From Psococerastis gibbosa (lineage: Eukaryota; Arthropoda; Insecta; Psocodea; Psocidae), in NCBI GenBank assembly GCA_963971405.1, contig OZ020484.1, positions 27,054,770 through 27,118,769 on the forward strand: a stretch of DNA of 64,000 nucleotides. The letters run 5' to 3'. The position numbers and the translations under genes are program-made. The notes under the pieces were generated by a model. The model did not search any database. It saw nothing but the letters and a program-made list of their open reading frames with translations, and had not been told where the DNA came from. Each line of letters opens with the position of its first letter. Position 1 is the stretch's first letter. This document shows, piece by piece, positions 45,376-57,986 of this stretch.

Positions 45376-48372
45376 CATATAGTTTCGACCATACGGAGAG
45401 AATGCTCGTCCACTTACACCACTGGGATGTGCCCAAGTAAGCGTGCGATATAAAAAAAAGCAAGCCAAGCTGCCGATTTACATAATAAGTGGTATGTCTC
45501 CAAATTTAATTGGAAGGCATTGGCTACGTGTTCTTGAAATCTTACGAGAGGAAGATTTACACAGAGTTGGAGAATATGATAGCAATACAACGGACTATAA
45601 CTTTGAATCTCAGTTCCCTGAACTATTTTCAGAAGGAATAGGATTGGCAAAGAACTTCACTGCAACAGTTAATTTAAAGCCAGATTCTAAACCAATTTTT
45701 CGGAAAGCCCGACCTGTACCATTTGCACTCAAAGACAGAATTGAGGACGAAATAAACAGGATGGTGCAGCAAGGTGTTTTAGAAAGTGTACAGTACAGTG
45801 AATATGCTACTCCAATAGTACCTGTCATACAGGGAAATTCAATACGTATTTGTGCGGGTTATTCATGTACAGTGAACCCACAAATTGAGATACCCAGGTA
45901 TCCTTTACCATTATTCGACGAACTTTTTAGCAATATTTCTGGTTGCAAAGTTTTTGCAAAACTGGACATTCGCAAAGCTTATTTAAGCATAAAATTAGAC
46001 TCTGAGTCTGAAAATTTACTTACTATTAACACCCACAAGGGTTTATACAGACCTAAGCGTCTAATGTTTGGTTGTGCAGCAGCTCCAGTAATATGGACAC
46101 GGTTCATGGACAAAGTAGTGCAAGGCATACCGAAAATTTTTTGATGACCTCTTGCTTGGCGCGGCGACCAGAGAGGAACTCAAAGAAAAGCTGCTGTTTG
46201 TACTAAAACGTCTACACGACAATGGTCTACGTTTGAACGTAGGTAAATGTTCATGGTTTGTGAAATCAGTCGAATACTTGGGACACATTGTTACAGAACA
46301 TGGCATACAAAAATCGCCAGAAAGAGTAGCTGCAATAGCTTCTATGCCTACTCCTACTACGATAACAGAATTAACATCATTTCTGGGCATAATTACATTT
46401 TACGGCTGGTTTTTCCCGGACACGGGGACAATGGCCGCTCCTCTATACGATGCAACAAGAGGAAAGAAACTACATTGGACACGATAATGCGACAAGGCAT
46501 TCCAACAATTAAAGAAAGAGTTAGTATCTGATAGAGTACTGACTACTTACAACCCAGAGCTGCCAGTGACGCTCTGTTGTGACGCTTCACCTACGGCAAT
46601 AGCCGCTGTGATTCAACATTCATTTCCCGATGGTTCTGAAAGACCAATTATGTACATTCATAAGAAATAGTCAACAACACAGCAAGCCTATTCACAAATA
46701 GATAAGGAAGCCTACAGTATCAAATATGCAGTCGAGAAATTACATCATTTCTTGATTGGACGAGAATTTACATTATATACGGACCACAAACCGTTGGTGC
46801 ACATATTTGGTAAACAACGTGCGAAACTACCGCCGTTATGTGCTACACGTTTACTGCATTACGCGTTATTTCTGCAAAATTTCAGTTTTAACATTAAATA
46901 CAGGAAGTCAGCAGAACACGGCAACGCAGATTGCTTATCCCGGTTACCTTCACATTCATCGGAGTTGAGCGGACCAGACGTACTCGACAACTTCGAGATA
47001 CAACACATGTCAGTTTTACCACACTCACCAAAAGAAATTGCTTCTGAAACTTTAAAGGACCCGGAGCTACGGGAACTCCTAGATAAGTTACGTCAGGGCG
47101 AATCCATTAACGGACAAGACGGAAATTACAGCATACAATCAGGGTGCATTCTTCAAGGGCTGAGAGTATACGTCGCAAAGAAATTTAGGCTAGCAATTTT
47201 AGAAGAATTACACGCGGGACATCTTGGAATTGTAAAAATTAAATCCCTTGCCTTGACTTGTGTATTGAACCAACATTGATCGGGACATTGAGCATATGTG
47301 CAGAAATTGCAAGGCAAGTTTCAAAACAAAAAGCCGCAGTTCTAATGTACATTATTGGGAATACCCTGCACGACCGTGGGAACGCATACACATGGATTTC
47401 GCATTTTTTGGTGGAAAAACTTACCTATTGATTATTGACGCCCTCTCCAAGTGGCCCGAAATATTCATAACTCCAGATCAGACTTCAAACACAGTTAGGC
47501 CTATATCTGTTCTAGAAACGTTATTTGCTCGTTACGGACTTCCACTTACAGTAGTTTCGGACAATCAACCTAGCCTGGTCAGTTGTGAAATGCAAAACTT
47601 CTACAAGAAGTACGGCATACGTCACATCACAGGACCGCCGTTCTTCTCACAGCATAACGGCCAAGCTGAGCGCTTCGTTTCCTCAATGAAAAACGCGCTA
47701 AGGACACTTCAGAAGTCCAAAGGTCCAGCGTCAGAAAAATTACAGAAGTTCCTTTTTACCTACAGGAGGGTGCCACATGTGACCACAGGTCAAAGTCCTG
47801 CAGCACTCTTCTTGAAAAGAGAACTCCGATCAACATTAGATTTAGGACGACCCGACATTGTGAATGATCACAATATGAAAAGAAGAAGAGGGAAGGAACT
47901 CCTGAAGACATACAGGTTTTACGAACGTCAACGTGTGACGGCACGTACCTATACAAATCCTTTACGAAAGTGGGAGTTTGGTTCTATAGTGGCACAGGAC
48001 GGAGATTTACAGTACACCGTTCTGATCAACGGAGGACTACATCGTCGCCATGCAAACCAGTTACGCCCCGCGGGAGAAGCGATAGAACAGACTATCCATA
48101 TCCCAGTACCCTACATTCCGAGAAGCGAAAATCCTGTTGGTGAACATATACAAAAGGCACCAAGCGAAAAGGAACCCATTTCAGAGGCAAGCTCTATGTC
48201 TGAGCCTATTGCAGAGTTACCTTCAGAGACAAGAATTTCACTTCAACAGGACAACGCGAGCAATACGACGGTTCAAGACATCCCAGCAGAGACGGGCAGA
48301 AACATTTCGCCGTCCTTAGCTGAGCGTCGTACAAGACGGGTGGTGAGAAAAACCCCGAAACTCGACTTATAA
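45260..48372 (+). pseudogene. Gypsy pol (protease, RT, RNase H, integrase), broken
   Basis: The protease segment near 45285 has VDCGSGAS in place of the usual D-T/S-G triad. The RT spans about 45690-46470 in two frames, with the break at about 46141 beside its catalytic FDD. Stops follow at 46485-46487 and 46668-46670. RNase H is recognisable from DASPTAIAAV to YTDHKPL. The integrase zinc-finger half ends at 47277-47279, and the core continues in a different frame (MDFAFFGG, VVSDNQPS, NGQAERFV hold the DDE residues) to a stop at 48372. No env is seen. Confidence 0.85.
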
Positions 48373-48493
48373 TTGACATTATCTGGTGCGTGCATTAAGT
48401 GTAGTGCGCGAGTTTAAGTTGTGTCGGAGAAGACATAAAACAAATACTTTTCGTCTCATATGTAAGGTCTTCCCTCAACAACGTCAATAGTAC

Positions 48494-48504
48494 GGAGGGA
48501 GGAA
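48494..48504 (+). promoter_or_regulatory. Polypurine tract of the Gypsy element
   Basis: GGAGGGAGGAA lies directly before the 3' LTR, as expected for the plus-strand primer. Confidence 0.75.
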
Positions 48505-48630
48505 TGTGATGTATACGATCAAGTCTCTGCATGCATGCGACAGGACTTGGTCAGTCAGTTGTTGGCGAACGGTCATAGTAAGTAGCTGGGTCTTTCTCTT
48601 CCTCTTATATGAACCTACAAGTACAGCACA
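48505..48630 (+). repeat. 3' LTR of the Gypsy element
   Basis: 126 bp, about 96 percent identical to the 5' LTR, followed by the AAGGC target duplication. Confidence 0.9.
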
Positions 48631-48635
48631 AAGGC

Positions 48636-50628
48636 TATAGGCCTAGAGAAGAACTTTACCATCAGTTTAAAATAGGGGTCTGCTTCAGAGGCGTAAAGTT
48701 TTAGAATGATGGCGGGGGCAAAACTAAGGAGACCTTATGACGTCATCAGGCAGGATAAGAAAAAATTGAAAATATAAGAGCAAAATATTAGGGTTTTACA
48801 CTTTTACGCATTTTAATAGTAGTAAAGTATAGCTGTAGATTTTACAAAGCTAAAAAAGGAATGCCTGTATTCATATAGCTGCAAAGGGGACCATGAAGTA
48901 TGAACCACGCGATACAATGCTCGAGGCGGGGCGGGGGGGGGGGGGGGGGATTTTGGACCCAACTTTACGCCCTTGGTCTGCTTTCAAAGCTACGCATATT
49001 ACATAATATACGATAAGACCTTTTCGATAGAAAATGGTTACGGGCGTTGAATTTGAATGAACTGATAGTGATATATTGTTGTCTGTATATCAGCATCAGA
49101 ACAAGCTGACGTGTATAACGAGGAACTTCTGCGACAGAAAAATGCTTTCAGTGTGGAAGTTCCACTATGGATGCTTGGCGTTATATTTATAAGGATGTTT
49201 CCAACAGCCGTACCACCAAAAGTTGAATCCACCCGAATAATACTGTATAGTGTGCTCACTGCACAGAGTTGTTGGCACTTGGCAGGGGGCATGGTGGGAC
49301 GAGGTAACGCCATGAGACTATACCATAGGATCAGTAAGGGAGAGATTTCAAAATATTTTGTTTGCAAGAAATGGCCATGGATAATGGATTTGTGGTGAAA
49401 TTAATTACTCGTATTTTCTCGTTCCACAGCAGCCACAGCAAAGTTATGAATGTGGTCAGATGAAAAAAGCATCAAAGCTTTCGGAGGAGTTGAAAAATAG
49501 TTTATCTACCCGATAAAGTGCATTAAACTGATATTATAGAAAATGTTTACGTACCGTAGTTGGAAATGTATCGGGGAAATAGGCTGCTTTTTGAGAAAGT
49601 TGGAATTTTAGGCCTAAATGAATTTTTCATCTGAGCACTTTCATATCTTCGGGGCTGTGGAATGAGAAATTAATGTATTTCGTAAAAAATGCACGGCCAT
49701 TCCTTGGAATGTGCGCATAAGAAAGTTTTAGTGCACCCATTGCCACTAAGCTGTGAACTCACGTCAAATCTTTCAAATGATAGTTAATTTTGGTTAGTCC
49801 CCCTGCAGCAGGAATCACGCACCCACGATGATATTACTTCTTGTAAAGCTTTCCTTATACCCTACATAATGTAGAGGTAAATAGGAAAGCAACAACTGTA
49901 CCAGGGTTCAAATGTTTTGAACCGTGACGCATCATGTTGACCTTGAGGTTGGGGTTGGCTAATGTAGGGAAATAGAGTAAAGGGTGCGCGAATTATCTAA
50001 ATAAAAATAAACGGTCCGTGTCCACACCTGCTGGACATTGAGCACGTGGCAAACATTTGAATTATTAATTCTATGCATGTCCGCTGCATTAAATACTTCT
50101 GTTGTCTGCAGTAGTTTTGCTGACCGAGTTTTTAGCCGATTGTACTTATTTTAAAACATCCCTATCCCTTTTGATTGGGCGGCATATTCATGAGTACCTA
50201 CGAGCACCTACCAGGAGCTACATCCTACGATCCTACTATTTTTCGCCTAATCTGTATTAGATATCGACTAATACTTTCTATGATATTTTTGGATCAATAT
50301 ATGCCCTTAACGTAAATAGGGATTATTTTGTTCATCAATGTTTCGGCTTTATGTATGTTATTTTTATTATTAATTATTATTATTACTTATATTACAACAG
50401 GGGAAGGACATTGCCCCTTAGATATAATACATATACTAGTCTAATACATATAGTCTAAGTAAATGTGATAAATAAATGGAAACAAAAACTACTTATGAAC
50501 TAAACACAGAAGAATTACTTAAAATTGGTTTTACAAATAGGTCACAACATACATACATAGAAAAAAACAAAAACAAAAAATAAATAAGAAATAAGTAAAA
50601 AATAAGTAAATCGTGGGCATACGGTTAA
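48636..50628. other. Gene-free stretch with repeat traces
   Basis: Positions about 49200-49320 resemble the 245-bp repeat at low similarity (TTGAATCCA, CATGGTGGGAC). Positions 49848-49890 carry GCTTTCC...GGAAAGC, an inverted relative of the hairpin repeat at 29309-29340 and 63983. There are G-runs near 48930. No gene is recognised. Confidence 0.4.
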
Positions 50629-50925
50629 CTACTTAGGTGTTATAACAAGCAGCACGCGGATGAGATGTTTATATGATGATAAGCTATTTCGATTTATGTC
50701 AATTGTTAGGTCCAACTGTGATAACGTGTTGTAGAGGCTAGGCAGTCGATGGAGTGTGGAATTGCACCTATAATTTGTAGTGGATAACGGAACATGGAAG
50801 AGGCTGTTTCGACGAAGATTTCGAGAAGTTGGTATGTGGAGCTGGAGATTTGCAAGAATTTCTGGACAGTCTATATGATGTCTGACAATTTTGAAGAGTA
50901 AAAGCAAGTCAAGGAATGTTGTCAC
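50629..50925 (-). mobile_element. Jockey-like non-LTR 3' fragment
   Basis: The minus-strand frame has RNLRRNSLFHVPLSTTNYRC followed by LHRLPSLYNTLS, the usual C-terminal phrase of Jockey/CR1-like ORF2 proteins. Nothing upstream is preserved. Confidence 0.6.
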
Positions 50926-51614
50926 AATAATTGTCTATCTAAAAAAGTAGCCGTGTAAATTCACTTTTAAACCACGCAGACAACATCAGCCCCCGGAGTC
51001 AGCAAAGACCTTCGGGCTCGCATTATACCAGAAGCATCGACCCGGCTTCTCATCAAAATCTCTGGCGATGAGGGCAACAGGAAACCAGCATCCCTATTAT
51101 GGCGATTTGGGATTAACATACCGGGGTTTATTTTTAAATACCGCATAAGTAAGGTGTCACGTGACGGTGTTAAAATATGCGCGAGCAATTCAAATTAATA
51201 AATTGTTGTAATACAAAAGAATGAAATGGTTGTATTGTTTTATAATTGAAGGAAATACTAATAAACATTAAAATGTACACGTAGAATTTTGAAATACAGT
51301 ATATGGGTATAATAAGAATTTTAATTAATGTGTCTTCATCTAGGCCTAAGGGAGAAAAAATTGAAAACTCACCAAAAATATATACGAGGATTAATTTACC
51401 AACTTGAATTTCCCGCGCATTGTGCCCTCGTTTGTTTAAAACAATTGAATAAACCCCAGTGTTATGTTAATACCAAAATCGCCATAATAGGGCTGCAGGA
51501 AGTTCTGTTGGGCTGAGCAAGCCACACTATAGGTGGGGTATGTTCTTAAGTAAGCACCTTAAATTACTAAATAAATAAATGAATACGGTCTTTCAAGTCG
51601 GTATATATCTCTCT

Positions 51615-52090
51615 TCACATCTGCATGTGTTCTCCACCAGTAATGTCCTCAATGGGGGAGAGCACGCCTGCGCCCTGCGGGAAAGCGCCGCGTGGTAATG
51701 GTAGTCGCTCGTGCTTATTGCCGGGAAAGGGTCGGTTTTTGAATGCACCCCTTATGACGTAGGGTGGCCGGCCGTAGTATTGTGTATTGTGCTTTTGGTC
51801 CAATGCTGACCACGGACTATTTTCCCGGTCGCCAATGGAGGCTAATGCATTAAGGTAAACTAAGCTAATCTACCTAAATTTAACAAAGGGTTAGTTGGAC
51901 TTACATTACCTCCTGTGTAAATAGCCATTAGTGGCAGGGGCCTTATAGTCGTCGAACAATTAGAGTGGAGCCCATTGTCAGGGAGAAGGGGGAGACGTTT
52001 CGGGAGTGAGTGCTACTCCCATCATCAGGCTAAGTCCTGAGAAGGACTGATGGTTTAGTCCTGATAAGGACCGATGGTTAAGTCCTGCTC
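51615..52090 (-). repeat. Penelope-type terminal sequence with hammerhead-like core
   Basis: On the minus strand, 52028-51994 reads CTGATGA, a stem GGGAGT/ACTCCC with loop AGCACTC, then GAAACGTC. Just upstream are two small hairpins (AGTCCTTCTCAGGACT and GGTCCTTATCAGGACT). A 62-residue minus-strand frame at 51615-51803 has no recognised domain. No RT is attached. Confidence 0.5.
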
Positions 52091-52109
52091 TTGTATATTC
52101 TACTCCGAA

Positions 52110-53728
52110 TTCGATCCGATTCCCTTAAGGATTCGAACTACCGTTCTCCCGATTTGTTAAGTAGTATATTATTACACCATTGCCATTAACCTTTACCAAT
52201 AAATTTAACTTTTCAAATGCAGAATTATGATTTGTAGGTATACTGTATAGTGTGGTCCGCAAATAAGCGTCGCTCTTATAGATTGGTTCTTTTTATAATA
52301 GACCTATTGACGTGTTTTTTATTGCCATATACCGACGCGAACCTTGCCCTGCGAACGACCCCGCGTTGGTTTTCGGATATTGTTGGTATTGTTCCCGTAT
52401 GCATTTCTAGCTATTGGAAAACTGGTTCACTCCGCACCGATTATAAGCACCCGGAAAGCACATGCAGCATGCTTGCCATTGGCATTATAAATGGCGTTAG
52501 CACGATTTAACCAAGTATACTGGAATGATTAAACAATAGGCCTAAATAATTGCCTACCTACGTTAGTGCTTCTCCACTAATTTATAACGAGTCATGCCAC
52601 CTCTTCTCTTTCCGTCAGCTCGCTGCTTCGCGGCTCGTGAGCCATACTAATTGATGGTAATTTTGAGAATGGGAATGAGAGGCCGAAGATAATACACGAT
52701 TTTAGTGTATAACTTTATTTAAAGAATGCAAGCTTTCTAAAAGAAAAAAACTGGCAATTTAAACGACTAATTTACTATACTATTATATAAAATCGGTTTA
52801 ATACCCCATTGAATTTTTTTTAAGTAATACAATACATAATTGAAACATTCAGGGGAGGAAATGTACAGTAAATAGACTGCGAAACCTTTTATTTTTTGTT
52901 AATATTTCATATCTTGGTGGCTGTGGAAAGAGGAATTAATTAGTACTGTTTCTTTAGTTTTTCGGTTTGATTCTATTGTACATAACATATTTGAATATAT
53001 TTGGCTCATTCTATGAATTTTTTGAAATTATTGTAATCTTTTGAAATCACTGCATTAATACTACCACAAGTTGGATGGAACAGGCTTGTTTCTAGACACA
53101 TTGTGTATTAAGTATGATCCATCTTAGCATCCATACACTTTGGTCGGTACCTAGCTAGCGTATGCTATAATCTGCTACAATAGATGATTTTTGGGGAACT
53201 ATATGCCAAAAGGTCTTTTGATATGTATTGATGCATATTGTCCATCTATAAGCTCTCTATCATCGTACAACAACAACAAAAATGACAGGTGTAGGCTGAG
53301 AGCTATTTTTCTCTCGTTACTCAACACAAGTTTTTAATTCACCACTCGCGTCAAAATATGTCCTTTCCTCAATTTAGTTCATGAGTTTGTCGTATCATAG
53401 GGGTTAAAACAATAATATCGAAGGGTTGGAAATGGTGTTCAAGGCGGGGTATTTCAGAAATTTGTTCACTCAGTAACAACCCCCGAAACTATTCATTTTC
53501 ATTACATACTCGGCAGAGTAATAGTGTACAAACATTTTCTATATCCACTGTAATAAGTATTCTGCATGATAAATTTCATAGAATAAATATTTACTAAATA
53601 AATAAATTTCCCCTATTTGACATTTTCTGTAGCTATTTCTGGTATACTAATGTGCTGGTAATCTACGTATAGGCCTACCAGTGCCGTCCCAAGATTTTTT
53701 TACCGGGGGTATTAAGTATACTGTATCT
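52110..53728. other. Gene-free stretch
   Basis: AT-rich with scattered short frames. One CATAGAATAAATATTTACT motif lies at 53577-53595. No supported feature. Confidence 0.4.
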
Positions 53729-53899
53729 GCAGCCTGATCATGGCGATTATAACACCGGTATTTATTTAATCCCCTGGTATTAAAAATGTAAGCAAACAAA
53801 TCTTGAATAACACTTTCCATTATAAAATTATCTTGTTTACATTTTTAATACCAGGGGATTAAATAAATACCGGTATTATGATCGCCATGATCAGGCTGC
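53729..53899. repeat. Palindromic MITE with roughly 60-bp inverted repeats
   Basis: The arms begin GCAGCCTGATCATGGCGATT and run through AATCCCCTGGTATTAAA, reaching nearly to the centre. Same family as the nested palindrome at 15437-15532. Target duplication is uncertain (perhaps CTG). Confidence 0.75.
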
Positions 53900-55555
53900 T
53901 GCTGGTAATAGGTAAGCTACACTGGGCTAATATTTTTTTTTTTTTAATGAAAGTGCTCATTTTTTCAATTTATTAATTATTTGGAATGAAATGAATTAGT
54001 AAATTGGTTGCAGTGGTATATTTGTGTATAGAATTCAATAATTAGGTGATTTTCTCAGGCAAAAGAGAGCCATCATTTTAGGTACTTTACCGTACCGGTA
54101 TGCCAAAACAAATGTTTTTTTTAACTCCATTCTTTAAGCATATGCACTCCTATGTGTAGTCTTACTACGAAAATGCATTTTTCCAACGAAATTATTAATT
54201 GTAAATAGAGGTCACCTGCTGCATGTCAGCTGTCAGGAAGCCCGCATGAAATTTAGTCAACCGCAGCATTCTTTAATTTAAAATTTATTCAGCAGCAGCT
54301 CTAGTGTCATGTGGTCCTAATTGAAATGGATTTTTAGGCTAGCCCCCCCCCCTCTCATTTGAGATGAATTTACTATGAAATAAGTAACTCATCTTGTCAA
54401 AATATTGCCATGGGTGTTGCCAGCTCTGTAGCTAGAAGGGGGGGGGGAGGCAAGAGCTGTGATCATTTTTATTATATTCACTGGCTGATTTTAGCATGTG
54501 CACCTAAATTCTGCATATACTGAAAATTCTGAAGTACTGAAGGTTACTTGCATGGGTGCAGGGGGGACGTGCCCCCTTGAAGATTTTACGAATATAACAC
54601 TAGATGGAATTGGGGTTTCTTTGATGAATTTACGCAGTATAAAAAAATGCGAGGAATTTAAACTAGATGTAACATAGAATAAATATTTACTGTAATGTAA
54701 TGTAAATGTAATGAGTAAGATTTTAGTGCTCACATTACAAAAAAATTAAACCCTCGAAAACCAGTCGATTTATTCTAAATTTTGCACCTGCTATATTAAA
54801 GTCATTATTTATTTATTTAATAATTAACAGGTATGAACTTACTTTTCTATTATAATTATTGATCCTCTTGAGGGGGGCAGTGGCTCTTAAAAGTGGCTCT
54901 ACAATTAAAAACTATGACATCTTCTGAACTATTTCTGTAAGGTTGATTCATTCCCATTATAGAATATCGAACCACATTTGAGACCTTTGCCAGCAGTGCT
55001 CGTATTTATTCACCATTGCTAAGGCCCACTGTTATCAAATCCAGAATACTGCTAGTGATTTTGGTAATGAATAATGGGCTACGTCAATATGCCAATGTGA
55101 GCATCAATAATAAGTCAATGGCAATGATGTATCAATGGTTGAAATTGACGGTAAATCAGATTGTACAATACGTATTCGTCACATCTATCACTAGCACGAC
55201 AATGCACTGACCTATACGCCTGTCACTTGCATTCGTCTCACAGTTCCAAATACCGTATCGTATTATCTATATAAATTATGGGTAGGCCTAGAATAAAATT
55301 TATAACTGACCGAGGACTTCTTATTAGCAATTTTATCGGTACCCCATTGCAAATCATCAACTATCCTAGCCAACGGTCTCGGGTCAAGAAACTTGAATAA
55401 TTTTCAAAAAGGGATGAACTCGGAAAACATGGTAGGTAAAAAGCCTCAAATGAACAGGGTGGGATTAAACCACTGTAAAATAAAAGTATTAAAGAGAGAA
55501 AGAAAGCGAACAGGAATGCAAAGCGCCCATTAGTCCACTGTATACTCGTTCTTAC
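53900..55555. other. Gene-free stretch
   Basis: AT-rich. A CATAGAATAAATATTTACTG motif is at 54673-54692, with G- and C-runs near 54340 and 54435. No gene recognised. Confidence 0.4.
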
Positions 55556-55559
55556 CCGT

Positions 55560-56310
55560 CAACAATACAATACAATACAATATATATTTCCTTTAAATTA
55601 TACAATACATGTAAAGTATAAGATAAAATCGTCAAAATCAGGTAGTTCTGTCATTGTCATTGTGCTAGTGCCTCAGTGACAGTGTAGAAAGCTTTCTCTA
55701 AGAGGTGGTTTCTAAGCAATTTAGGGAAGTTAGAAGCATTTCTCGCCGCTCTCAGTTCAATCGGGAGTTTTCTAAGGTAGGCGCAACCTTGTAGTATAGG
55801 ATCCAGTCGCTCACATTTGGCTGTGCGTGGTGCTGGCCTTACAAGGTCTTCCCGTTGCCTCGTGTTGTAGGTGTGAGTGTCCCCGTTTTGTTTAAATGTC
55901 CCCCACACCTCAGGCTTTAAGATATGTAAGATGCAGTTAAATATGTACAGACTTGTGGCTGTCATGATTTTTAATGATTTGAAGTTAAAGCGACAACTGT
56001 CACGAGGTCCCAGTTTTAGCATGTAGCGCACTCCCCTCTTTTGAAGCCTGAGTACAGCGTCCATGTTCCCTACGGAGGTCCCTCCCCAGGCCAATATGCC
56101 GTAGTTTAAATGGCTCATTACAAGTGAGTGGTAGGCCTGGAGAGTTACCTCCGGAGGACACACAGAGCTAAGGCGCCTGACTACAAAGAGACCAGTATTT
56201 AGTTTCTTTAATAGCTCAGCCACGTGTTTATTCCAGTTTACTTTGCACCTATGGTTTATTAAAACAAGGCCACGTGCCGGATAGCCCATTAACACGAAAG
56301 TAATCACATC
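55560..56310 (-). mobile_element. CR1/Jockey-like non-LTR 3' fragment, open for 216 codons
   Basis: The minus-strand frame 56307-55657 has KVNWNKHVAELLKKLNTGLF, the thumb segment HSLVMSHLNYGILAWGG, LRLQKRGVRYML and HTYNTRQREDLV. These are typical of the RT thumb and C-terminal region. The 3' side ends in ATTGT-type pentamer repeats (about 55562-55580). The catalytic RT core is missing. Confidence 0.75.
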
Positions 56311-57092
56311 TTATGGTCCACAAATTGAATTCTCTAGAGTGCTTAATTGTTTCGGATGACATGGTCTTCTTATAAACGGATTATACGCTGCAAAGTAGGA
56401 TTGTCCCCGAGTATACTCTTGTAGGCGTCTTCTTCATCTTCTTCGGGCTCTACGGCTCTTGATGGGCATCTCAGTATCGCACGACACTTCACCATCTACG
56501 CACTCCCAACTCGCGGAGGTTGGGCCGTTGGTTGCTAATTGATCCTTCCACTGGCTTCATGGACGTCCCTGCATTTTGTACATTCTGACATTCTTTATAA
56601 AGTGTCCCAGCTATCTTAGACGTTGCGATTTGATGTAACGGACTGTGTCTCTTAGTCTTGTAGGCAATCTCTTCGTAAGTCGGGAAGTTGGTTATTGAAT
56701 TAGAATCAGTGGAAAACCACGGAGTCTTCCCCTTTCTTAGACAAAGCCCGGTAGACCACGTTTACGGCGGACGAACACGCCAAGTCCCCGTAATTCAAAT
56801 AGGCGTGTCTACTTTTGTATCTGTCTTCATCCAATAGTTACGAGTGATTCGCATTAATTAAGTTGGGTAACTTGTTGTTAACAGAGGTCTATTAACATGG
56901 CAGATAAGGCTATAAATTAGAAGTGTGCTATTATTAATAATTAAGCATTCAATTATTGAATGATGGTAATATAATATTTCTTTTATTCAAAAATAAAATC
57001 ATTGCATTCCAAAATGTGGTTAGATTTTCTCCCCAATTTTCCGATAAGGCTTCAGAGAATTTCTTGCGTCTTAATAATGCCGATAAGACGGC

Positions 57093-57298
57093 TATTCCAC
57101 CGGCGTCGTTTTTCATTGTGCATGTGCATGGCGTGGTAGCAGACATCATTAATAAGTCTCTGTCATATTTTAAGGAGACTATAATGTAGATACTTAACTT
57201 ATCTATTATAAATTAAGTTATAATATGGTAAAGACTTATTAATGATGTCTGCTACCACGTCATGCACATGCCCAATGAAAAACGACGCCGGTGGAATT
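57093..57298. repeat. Fold-back repeat
   Basis: Arms 57093-57158 and 57232-57298 are inverted and about 90 percent identical, including CCACCGGCGTCGTTTTTCAT and GTGGTAGCAGACATCATTAA. The spacer is 73 bp and AT-rich. Weaker inverted similarity may extend outward to about 56945 and 57320. Confidence 0.7.
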
Positions 57299-57416
57299 GA
57301 CTATTGATAATTGAATGGTAGAGTTGCATTATTTATTCCTATATGTGCTCTATTATCTTTAAAATTTAGATTACACAGTACATCTTTACCACCATTTACC
57401 CCCATGTACTCGTAGT

Positions 57417-57700
57417 ATGTATATTACTGCTGATGTCACTCAGAAAGTAAGTGAAAGACGTCTCGGCTGGCGGGGGCACGTCCAGAGGGGGGATGAAACC
57501 TCCTTACTAAAACGTCTCCAAAACATGACACTCCCAGGACATGGTCCCCCGGAAAAGCCGAAGATGACGCTCCCCAGGAAAATCGAACACGAACTGTGGA
57601 CTCTCGATCGCCCTAAACAGAGAAGTCTCTCAGCAGAGTAGTCTAGAAACGCCACTGCCGTGCCTCCTGCCCTTCTTATATGGACAAAGGCGACGTAAAA
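57417..57700 (+). mobile_element. RTE-type 3' fragment
   Basis: The open frame 57417-57641 has SERRLGWRGHVQRGDETSLL and TLPRKIEHELWTL, close to the end of the 30522 element. The copy then ends in a short tail. Confidence 0.75.
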
Positions 57701-57729
57701 GTAAAACCTGTATGCGTATATAATATTTT

Positions 57730-57985
57730 ATATCAAAATTAACTTCTAGTTTTTGGCCCAATCACGTGTTTTTCATATGCAATGCAGTAGTACTGTACCT
57801 GGAGGTAGTCTGTACGCCTAAAAATGCAGTACTATAGTGTAATATAATATAACACAATAATTGGTAAAATTTCGTCTTTGATTTGCCACTGACACGCGTC
57901 AGCCGAAATGATCAAAGCAGTCTAGAACAAGCAAAAAGTGTAAAATATTACCTAAAATTATCACTACCTAATGAACATACATATA
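57730..57985 (+). repeat. Direct duplicate of part of the inverted-repeat arm
   Basis: The stretch from CCAATCACGTGTTTTTCATA to AATGAACATACATA repeats at 58266-58493 with few differences. Confidence 0.8.
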
Positions 57986-57986
57986 C

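Larger units (their letters stand above)
44288..48635 (+). mobile_element. Gypsy-type LTR retrotransposon with 5-bp target duplication
   Basis: The LTRs are 44293-44419 and 48505-48630, each starting TGTGATG and ending CAGCACA. The flanks are AAGGC on both sides (44288-44292 and 48631-48635), a clean target duplication. The interior order is gag with two CCHC knuckles, protease, RT, RNase H, integrase, which is the Gypsy order. Several frameshifts and stops make the copy non-autonomous. The LTRs differ by four substitutions and one base of length, about 96 percent identity, so the insertion is not very recent. Confidence 0.93.

Noticed and set aside
49038..49398. Frames of 95 and 109 codons on opposite strands
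   Set aside because: No motif; part resembles a very diverged 245-bp repeat.
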